52,181 nt of DNA from Planctomycetota bacterium. Its GTDB lineage: Bacteria; Planctomycetota; UBA1135; UBA2386. Every line of letters begins with the position of its first letter. The first letter of the stretch is position 1. The stretch lies in contig JAEUHU010000134.1 in NCBI GenBank assembly GCA_016793305.1, positions 1 through 52,181 of the forward strand, given 5' to 3'. Position numbers and translations under genes: made by a program. A model generated the notes under the pieces. That model searched no databases. It was not told the DNA's origin and saw nothing but the letters and a program-made list of their open reading frames with translations. This document shows positions 46,220 to 52,181 of this stretch, piece after piece.

Positions 46220-47337
46220 TCGCGCTCCACCGGGCGCCGTCCGGACTTGCCGCGAGCCTGGACCGCCCGGGCCTGCTCCTCGAGCTTGCGCAACGTCTCC
46301 TGCAGTCGCAACAGCTGCTCCGGACTCAGCTGGCGTGGCTTCGCCTCGTCGCCAGCCTCCTGCCCCCCGGAGCCGCTGCGGGCCACACCGGATTTCGGGG
46401 CGTCCTGGCCGGGCTTCTGCTCTTTGCCGGCTTCGGGGAGTTCGGCCCCGGGTTCTCGTGGCTTCGACTCGCCGGCCTCGGGCTTGGCCTCCCCCGGCTG
46501 CGGTTGGGCTCCGTTGCCCTCGGGCTCGGCAGACCGCTCGGCTTCCCCTTCGGGCGGACGGTTCTCGCCCGACGGCTTCTGTTCGCCTTCACCCGGCTCG
46601 CCTTCCCCCGCCTCGCCAGGCTTGCGCTCGGCGTTCGGATCGTCGCCAGCCTGGTCGGGCTTCGACGACTCGCCCTCGCCCTCCTGGTCGTCCGGCTTCT
46701 TCTCGTCCTTCTCGGACTCGCCTTCCCCCGACTTCTTCTCGTCCGGCTTCTTCTCGTCCTCCGGCTTCTTCTCGTCGGGCTGCTTGCCGTCCTCGTCGGG
46801 CTTCTTCTCCTCGGACGGCTTCTGCTGCTTCTTCAGCTCCTCGATGCGTTCGGCCAGCGCCTGCGCGAGCCGCTGGGCCCGCTCGAGTCCCTGGCGCAGC
46901 TCCGCGGCGGGCTTGTCGAGCAGCGCGCGTTCGTAGTAGTCGACGGCTTCCCGGCAGGTCGTGAGGGCCTTCTCGAGTTCGGGCAGCGGATCGGCGATCG
47001 CACCGTCGGGCCCGGGCACGAGCGCTTGCTGCGCGCCGGTGCGGGCCTGCTGCAGCCGAACGGCCCCGAGCATGCCGAGGTGCAGGTCGGAACGTGCCCC
47101 CGGCAGGAGCGCCGCGTACTTCTCGACGGCCGTCTCGGCCTCGCCCAGCTGGCCCGCCGCGAAGTGGGCCAGCGCCAGGTTCCACTGCAGTTCGGGCGAG
47201 TCGCCGTCGGCCTCGATCGCCGCCCGGAACGCCTGCACGGCCTCGGCGAACTTGCCGTCGCGGTAGAGCTGCAGCCCCCGCTCGTGGTCGCCTCCGACCA
47301 GCAACAGCCACAGCGGCACGGTAGAGAGCCAGCTCAT
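46213..47337 (-). CDS. TPR protein with long charged tail (BatC-like)
   Basis: 374 residues in the Bat operon. ATG at 47337 overlaps the BatB stop (ATGA). A hydrophobic N-terminus is followed by TPR units (about 15-75, RGLQLYRDGKFAEAVQAFRA). A region of about 160 residues (170-330) is almost entirely Lys, Glu, Asp, Pro, Gly and Ser with KKPDE-type repeats. The C-terminus is a helical charged segment. It probably assembles with BatA/B at the membrane. Confidence 0.8.
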   Translation of the reverse strand: MSWLSTVPLWLLLVGGDHERGLQLYRDGKFAEAVQAFRAAIEADGDSPELQWNLALAHFAAGQLGEAETAVEKYAALLPGARSDLHLGMLGAVRLQQARTGAQQALVPGPDGAIADPLPELEKALTTCREAVDYYERALLDKPAAELRQGLERAQRLAQALAERIEELKKQQKPSEEKKPDEDGKQPDEKKPEDEKKPDEKKSGEGESEKDEKKPDDQEGEGESSKPDQAGDDPNAERKPGEAGEGEPGEGEQKPSGENRPPEGEAERSAEPEGNGAQPQPGEAKPEAGESKPREPGAELPEAGKEQKPGQDAPKSGVARSGSGGQEAGDEAKPRQLSPEQLLRLQETLRKLEEQARAVQARGKSGRRPVERDW

Positions 47338-48320
47338 CGTCGTCCTCCAGCCATCGCCATCTCCCACAACAACAGCACCAGCAGCGGCAACAGCAGCCAC
47401 TGGTAGCGCGCCTGCTTCTGCTGCTCCTCGCCCGCCTCGTAGCTGCGCTTCTGCATCGGCACGAGACGCTTGTCGTGCAGTTCGTTGAGCGGCAACGCCA
47501 TCGCCTCGGCCCGCACGAACTCGCCACCGGTCGCTTCGGCGAGCTTGCGCAGGCTGTCCGGGTCCATGCGCGAGACCACTTCCTGGCCGGCCTTGTCGCG
47601 CAGGAACTGCTGCTGGTCGCGGCCCGCCACGGCGATCTTGCTGCCGAGAGCACTGCCGTAGCCGACCGCGTGCACGACCAGCCCTTCCTTGCCCAGCTCG
47701 GCCGCGGCCTGGCGCCCGGCCCCGGCGAGGTCCTCGCCGTCGGTCAGCAGCAGCACGACCGTGGTCTTGCGGTTGTCGGGGTCGGAGACGGCGAGCGCCT
47801 TGCGCAGCGCCTGCGCCAGGTCGGTGCCGCCGAGCTTCACGGCGTCGGTGTCGACCTCGGCGAGCAGGCCGCGGAACGAGTCGAGGTCGTGCGTCAGCGG
47901 GATCCAGACGCGCGCGTCGCCCGCGAACACCACGAGGCCTATGCGATCGCCGCCGGCCAACGCCGGCAGCAGCGCCCGCACGTCCTGCATCGCACGTTGC
48001 AGCCGGTTCGGCTCCATGTCGCCGGCGAGCATCGAGCGCGACGTGTCGAGGCAGACGATCACGTCGAGGCCGCGTCGCTCCACCGCCACCGTCTCCTCGC
48101 CGCTGCGAGGATCCATCCAACACAACAGCCCGAGCAGCAGCAGCAGGGTGAGCCGCAGCGACCGCGCGAACGGTCCGCCGCTGCCCCGACGAGGCGCAGC
48201 CCCGTAGCGCCGCAGCGCCTGCCGCGACCGGTCGAACAGCGCGTAGACCAGCGCCCACACGAACGGCAGGGCGACCAGCGCCGGCCACAACCAACCGCGG
48301 CCCCATTCGAGGTCGTTCAC
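47334..48320 (-). CDS. batB: BatB, von Willebrand A-domain membrane protein
   Basis: 328 residues; the GTG start at 48320 has GGAGGG four bases upstream and overlaps the BatA stop (GTGA). Membrane helices near both ends enclose a VWA domain with a MIDAS metal site DTSRS (92-96), later T/D motifs (GGTDLAQAL, LLTDGED) and a C-terminal helix. Coupled to the TPR gene downstream. Confidence 0.9.
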   Translation of the reverse strand: MNDLEWGRGWLWPALVALPFVWALVYALFDRSRQALRRYGAAPRRGSGGPFARSLRLTLLLLLGLLCWMDPRSGEETVAVERRGLDVIVCLDTSRSMLAGDMEPNRLQRAMQDVRALLPALAGGDRIGLVVFAGDARVWIPLTHDLDSFRGLLAEVDTDAVKLGGTDLAQALRKALAVSDPDNRKTTVVLLLTDGEDLAGAGRQAAAELGKEGLVVHAVGYGSALGSKIAVAGRDQQQFLRDKAGQEVVSRMDPDSLRKLAEATGGEFVRAEAMALPLNELHDKRLVPMQKRSYEAGEEQQKQARYQWLLLPLLVLLLWEMAMAGGRR

Positions 48321-49300
48321 GGCACCCTCCGGAACACCAGCACCTCGGCGAGCAGCGACACCAGCAGCAGGGCGAGCCCGAGCCCGAGCGGCCACTCGAA
48401 GCGGTCGACGATGCGGTAGCGCGGGTCCTCGATCTCGGTGCGTTCGAGTTCGTCGATGCGCGCGTAGACCTCGGCCAGCTCCTCGTCGCCCTTCGGCTGG
48501 AAGAACACGCCTCCGGTCTGCTCGGCGATCTTGCGCAGGTCCTGGAACTCGAGCGGCCGCATGCGCCCGAACGGCGTCGGGCTGCCCTTGCCGAGCCCGA
48601 TCGTGTGCACGCGCACCCCGGCGTCCATCGCCATCTTCAGGCCTTCCTCCGGCGTGATGTCGTCGACCGTGGTCTCGCCGTCGGTCAACAGCACGGCGAG
48701 CTTGGACTTCGCACGGCTCGCCTGCAGCACCTGCACGGCCTTCGCGAGCGCGGTCCCGACCGCGGTGCCGTCGAGCGGGCTCTGCGAGGGCACCGTGTCG
48801 ACGGTGGCGAGGAACGCGCCGAGCGCCCGCTCGTCGAGGGTCGGCGGGCAGCGCAGCTCCGGATAGCGCGCGAACGTGACCAAGGCCACGCGATCGTGCG
48901 TGCGGGCCTTCGCGAACGCCGTCGCCCGGTCGCGCGCGGCGTCCATGCGCCGGTAGCGCCCGTCGTCGCGCATGTCAGGGATCTCCATCGACGAGCTGGT
49001 GTCGAGCACCAGCACGATGTCGATGCCCTGTTCGCGCAGCGGCAGCACCTGCCGTTCGACCGGCCGCGCCAGCGCGATCGCCAGCGCACACGCGGCGAGC
49101 AGCTTGCCGGCCGTCGGCAGGACGACGAAGCGCTGCCGCCAGGTGCGGCCGACGCCGTCGAACAGGTGCACCGAGGCGGTCGGCAGGGCCGCGCGAGGTC
49201 GCAGCGCCCGCCACACCACCGCCAGCACCGCCCCGAGGGCCACCAGCAGGAACCACGGGTCGAGCAGCGTCACGTCGCCGAGTTCGAGCACCCCGATCAT
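48317..49300 (-). CDS. batA: BatA, von Willebrand A-domain membrane protein
   Basis: 327 residues. N-terminal membrane helices (about 13-32 and 62-80), then a VWA domain with MIDAS motif DTSSS (100-104), DGTAVGTALAKAV and LLTDGETTVDD, and a C-terminal helix. Both ends overlap neighbours by 4 bp (ATGA upstream, GTGA downstream). Paralogous to BatB. Confidence 0.9.
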   Translation of the reverse strand: MIGVLELGDVTLLDPWFLLVALGAVLAVVWRALRPRAALPTASVHLFDGVGRTWRQRFVVLPTAGKLLAACALAIALARPVERQVLPLREQGIDIVLVLDTSSSMEIPDMRDDGRYRRMDAARDRATAFAKARTHDRVALVTFARYPELRCPPTLDERALGAFLATVDTVPSQSPLDGTAVGTALAKAVQVLQASRAKSKLAVLLTDGETTVDDITPEEGLKMAMDAGVRVHTIGLGKGSPTPFGRMRPLEFQDLRKIAEQTGGVFFQPKGDEELAEVYARIDELERTEIEDPRYRIVDRFEWPLGLGLALLLVSLLAEVLVFRRVP

Positions 49301-50304
49301 CGCGCCACCTCCGCGACTGCCTGGTGCTGCGGCACCGCCGGCTCGGCCGCCACCCGATCGACGCGCGTCGCCTCGACGAACGCCGCCGCCAGCTGCCAGG
49401 TCGCGAGGTGTTCGGCCTCGCCCGGACGCACGCCGGCGAACTTCACCAGGTCGCACTGCCGCAGGAAGCGCTCGAGCTCGGTGCGGTGCGCGGCGGCCAG
49501 CGCGTCGCCGCCCTCGAGCTCGCGCAGGAACTCCTCGGTGGTGCGCTCGGGGGCGTGCAGCCCGAAGCGCTCTTCGAGGTAGTCGCGCAGCACCTGCGAC
49601 GTGCCGACGTAGAACGCGTCGATCTGGGCCTCGGTCGTACGGGCCGCGTCGCGCAGCCGCTGCAGCTCGCGCAGGGCCCGCACGTGCGGCGGCAGCGCCA
49701 CCTCGGCCGCCATCGTCCGCCGCCGCGGCCGGAGCCACAGGCCGAGCAGCACCAGCAGCAGCAGCGCTCCGCCGCCCGCCAGCGCCGCCGGCCGCCAGTC
49801 CCAGGCCGGCTCGATCGGTTCGCCGAAGGCCTGCACGGAGGCCGCCAACTCGCCTTCGAGGGTCGGCGGTGACGAGGCGGCGGCACCGAGCGCCGAGCGC
49901 ACCAGCACGGTCCGTTCGGGCGTGGTCGCCGCCAGCGCCTCGTCCTTGGTGGCGGCGCGGAACGGCGGCACCACCAGCGGACCTGGGCCGCGCCGCGGCC
50001 GCAGTTCGAGCACCGTGCGCCGCCACTCGCCGCCCAGCAGCTCCTGCGCGCTGGTCGCCACGACCGCGGTGCGCCACGCCGCGGCGTCGAGCGCCGTCTC
50101 CGGCGCGAACGCGACGTCGAGGCCCTGGGCCACGAACAGGTCCAGCGTGAGCTGCAGCGGTTCGAACAGGGCCACTTCGTCGGCCGAGCTCGCGAGCTTC
50201 AGGTCGAGACCGGTCGCCGGTGCCGTGGTCCACGGCGCCGCTGGACCGCCGCACGACGCGAGCGCCAGCACCAACGACAGCAGCGCGGCCGTCCAGCGCC
50301 TCAT
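49297..50304 (-). CDS. Bat-operon membrane lipoprotein (DUF4381-like)
   Basis: 335 residues. Start ATG at 50304 overlaps the DUF58 stop. N-terminal lipobox LASC (Cys18), a periplasmic part, one membrane helix (about 173-191), and a cytoplasmic part with LRDYLEERFGLHAPERTTEE. This position between DUF58 and BatA is commonly held by a DUF4381-type protein; the family assignment is inference. Confidence 0.72.
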   Translation of the reverse strand: MRRWTAALLSLVLALASCGGPAAPWTTAPATGLDLKLASSADEVALFEPLQLTLDLFVAQGLDVAFAPETALDAAAWRTAVVATSAQELLGGEWRRTVLELRPRRGPGPLVVPPFRAATKDEALAATTPERTVLVRSALGAAASSPPTLEGELAASVQAFGEPIEPAWDWRPAALAGGGALLLLVLLGLWLRPRRRTMAAEVALPPHVRALRELQRLRDAARTTEAQIDAFYVGTSQVLRDYLEERFGLHAPERTTEEFLRELEGGDALAAAHRTELERFLRQCDLVKFAGVRPGEAEHLATWQLAAAFVEATRVDRVAAEPAVPQHQAVAEVAR

Positions 50305-51257
50305 CGCTTCGCCCCGCGCCGTTCGCGCATGCGGAAGAAGCGCACCAGAGGATCGACCACGGAGCCATCGGTCGGCACGTCGAGCAGGTCGACGCCGGCC
50401 CGACGGCAGGTCGCCAGCAGTGCCTGGCGCTCGGCCTGCCAGTTGGCGCGGATGCGCTCGCGTACGGCCCGACTCGCGAGGTCGACGGTGACCGTGCGAC
50501 CGGTCTCCGGATCGACGAAGTCGCACAGACCCAGCGCCGGCAACACAGCCGCGTCGCCCGCAGCCCGGTCGAGGCCGGCGGCGAACGGATCGCGGATGCG
50601 CACCGCGATGACGTCGTGGCGCTGGGCCAGCCGCCGCAGTGCCGGGCCCACGCCCGCATCGAGCCCGACCCCGGTCAGGAAGTCACTGACCACGAACACG
50701 ATCGCGTGGCGGCGCTGCACGCGACCGGCGTAGTCGAGTGCTGCCGCCAGGTCGCCTCCGGCACCTTCGGCCGGCGGCTCGCAGGCTTCGCGGATCAGCC
50801 GCAGCACGTGCTTCTTGCCCTTCTTCGCCGGCACGTAGCGGTCGACCGAGGCCGCCGCCCGGATCAGCCCGGCCTTGTCGTTGTTGCGCGCCGCGGCGAA
50901 CGCGACGCAGCCGACGAACAGCGCCGCGGTCGCCGCGACGCTGCGCCGCGCCGGCATTCCGCGCGGCGTCGTGCCGAACGCCATCGACGCGGACACGTCG
51001 AGCACGAACAACACGGTCAGCTCGCGCTCCTCGACGAACTTCTTGACGAACGGCCGGCCGGTGCGCGCGGTGACGTTCCAGTCGACCGAGCGCAGGTCGT
51101 CGCCCTCGGCGAACTCGCGCACCTCGTCGAACTCGATGCCCGAACCGCGGAACACGGAGCTGTAGCCACCCGACATCACGTCGGTGACCATGCGGTCGGC
51201 GCGGATCTGGATCCGACGCGCTTCCGCCAGCAGTTCGGGGTCGAGGGCCCGCGCCAT
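50301..51257 (-). CDS. DUF58 domain protein
   Basis: 318 residues. The conserved REFAEGDDLRSVDWN block and the VWA-like VLDVSASM site place it in the DUF58 family, partners of MoxR ATPases. It follows moxR by 18 bp and overlaps the next gene by 4 bp, so the whole operon is probably one transcript. No membrane helix is obvious. Confidence 0.92.
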   Translation of the reverse strand: MARALDPELLAEARRIQIRADRMVTDVMSGGYSSVFRGSGIEFDEVREFAEGDDLRSVDWNVTARTGRPFVKKFVEERELTVLFVLDVSASMAFGTTPRGMPARRSVAATAALFVGCVAFAAARNNDKAGLIRAAASVDRYVPAKKGKKHVLRLIREACEPPAEGAGGDLAAALDYAGRVQRRHAIVFVVSDFLTGVGLDAGVGPALRRLAQRHDVIAVRIRDPFAAGLDRAAGDAAVLPALGLCDFVDPETGRTVTVDLASRAVRERIRANWQAERQALLATCRRAGVDLLDVPTDGSVVDPLVRFFRMRERRGAKR

Positions 51258-51275
51258 GTCGATTCGCTCGCGGCC

Positions 51276-52181
51276 TCAGGGAACGCGCACGGTGTCGAAC
51301 ACCTGCTGCAGCACCTGCTCGCTGGTGACCCCTTCGGCCTCGGCCTCGTAGGTGGTCAGCACGCGATGGCGCAGCACCATCGCCCCGACCGCCTTGACGT
51401 CCTGCGGGGTCACGAAGCCGCGCCCTTCGAGGAACGCGCGCGCGCGCGACGTGCGGGCCAGCGCCAGCGAGGCGCGCGGCGACGCGCCGTAGAGGATCAG
51501 CGGCTTCAGCTTCTCGAGGCCGACCTTCTCCGGCTCGCGCGTGGCGAACACCAGGTCGACGATGTAGCCCTTGACCTTGTCGTCGAGGTAGATCGTGTCG
51601 AGCAGCTTGCGCATGCGCAGCAGCTCCTCGGGCGAGGTCGCCTGCTGCACCTCCGCGTGCGCCGACAGGCCGGCCATGCGGTCGATGATGCGCATCTCCT
51701 CCTGCTTGCTCGGGTAGCCGACCACGAGCTTGACCAGGAAGCGGTCGATCTGCGCCTCGGGCAGCGCGTAGGTGCCCTCCTGTTCGACCGGGTTCTGCGT
51801 CGCCAGCACCAGGAACGGGTCCGGCAACCGCCGCGTGTCGCCGGCCAGCGTCACCTGCCGTTCCTGCATCGCCTCGAGCAGCGCCGACTGCACCTTCGCG
51901 GGCGCCCGGTTGATCTCGTCGGCGAGCACGAAGTTGGCGAACACCGGCCCTTCCTTGACCTGCCACTCGCCGGTCTTCGGGTTGTAGACGTGCGTGCCGA
52001 CCAGGTCGGCCGGCAGCAGGTCGGGCGTGAACTGGATGCGCCGGAAGTGGCCGCCGACGGCGCGCGCCAGCGACGACACGGTCAGCGACTTGGCGAGCCC
52101 GGGCAGGCCTTCGAGCAGCACGTGGCCGTCGGCGAGCAGGGCGATCAGCAGGCCGTCGAGCAGCGCGTCCTGGCCGACGAT
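51276..52181 (-). CDS. MoxR-family AAA+ ATPase (5' end outside window)
   Basis: Chaperone-like AAA+ ATPase that usually works with DUF58 and VWA proteins. The reading frame is open to base 52181, so the start lies outside; at least 301 residues are seen. Walker A region EGLPGLAKS, Walker B LADEINRAP and sensor ATQNPVEQEGTY are present. First visible gene of the Bat operon. Confidence 0.93.
   Translation of the reverse strand: MVGQDALLDGLLIALLADGHVLLEGLPGLAKSLTVSSLARAVGGHFRRIQFTPDLLPADLVGTHVYNPKTGEWQVKEGPVFANFVLADEINRAPAKVQSALLEAMQERQVTLAGDTRRLPDPFLVLATQNPVEQEGTYALPEAQIDRFLVKLVVGYPSKQEEMRIIDRMAGLSAHAEVQQATSPEELLRMRKLLDTIYLDDKVKGYIVDLVFATREPEKVGLEKLKPLILYGASPRASLALARTSRARAFLEGRGFVTPQDVKAVGAMVLRHRVLTTYEAEAEGVTSEQVLQQVFDTVRVP

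Noticed and set aside
43676..46936. A 1086-codon open frame on the plus strand opposite batD
   Set aside because: It runs opposite genes with clear family motifs, and its translation is low-complexity Arg/His/Ala/Pro; this is a GC-rich antisense shadow.

Overview
The window is about 52 kb of very GC-rich, densely packed bacterial chromosome, mostly housekeeping genes. Nearly everything is on the minus strand; only 39517-40113 and 41657-43005 hold plus-strand genes. The best guess is a Planctomycetota-like lineage, with moderate confidence. Reasons: the division/cell-wall (dcw) cluster has no ftsQ, ftsA or ftsZ; MurE carries the meso-diaminopimelate DNPR motif; and there are a type IV pilus assembly operon and a Bat/MoxR/DUF58 operon. 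A marker-gene tree would be needed to settle the phylum.

Layout, in transcription order from high to low coordinates where genes are on the minus strand. (1) 1-10877: the S10-spc-alpha type ribosomal protein operon rpsJ to secY-adk, missing rplC (L3) and rpmD (L30). Its promoter and a structured leader lie at 10887-11039. (2) 11085-18577: a divergent EF-G paralogue, a PilT-type ATPase, and rng-rplU-rpmA-obgE. The RNase E/G protein has a very long charged insert in its S1 domain. (3) 19007-24112: pilM-pilN-pilO/P fusion-pilQ, the inner-membrane alignment complex and secretin of a type IV pilus. (4) 24364-25640: hpf-ptsN-ptsH, a regulatory PTS remnant without hprK or ptsI. (5) 25780-39274: the dcw cluster mraZ-rsmH-ftsL-ftsI-murE-murF-mraY-ftsW-(LysM protein)-murG-murC-murB. 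It is tightly overlapping, lacks murD and ftsQAZ, and is preceded by a promoter embedded in an array of MraZ-type operator repeats.

(6) 39517-43619: a small accessory stretch with two lipoproteins (one with HEAT-like repeats), a cysteine-rich unknown, a GNAT acyltransferase with a tiny membrane protein, and a SUKH/SMI1-KNR4 protein. (7) 43709-52181: a complete MoxR-DUF58-BatA-BatB-TPR-BatD/E operon with almost every gene junction overlapping.

The genes connect translation (ribosome, EF-G-like, Obg, HPF, RNase E/G) with envelope building (SecY, Mur enzymes, FtsW/FtsI) and surface structures (pilus). The most noteworthy signals are the MraZ operator array with its embedded promoter, a dcw cluster without the FtsQAZ module but with a LysM membrane protein between ftsW and murG, and a very GC-rich hairpin sitting exactly where rplC should be. 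No rRNA, tRNA, CRISPR, IS element or phage gene was recognised.
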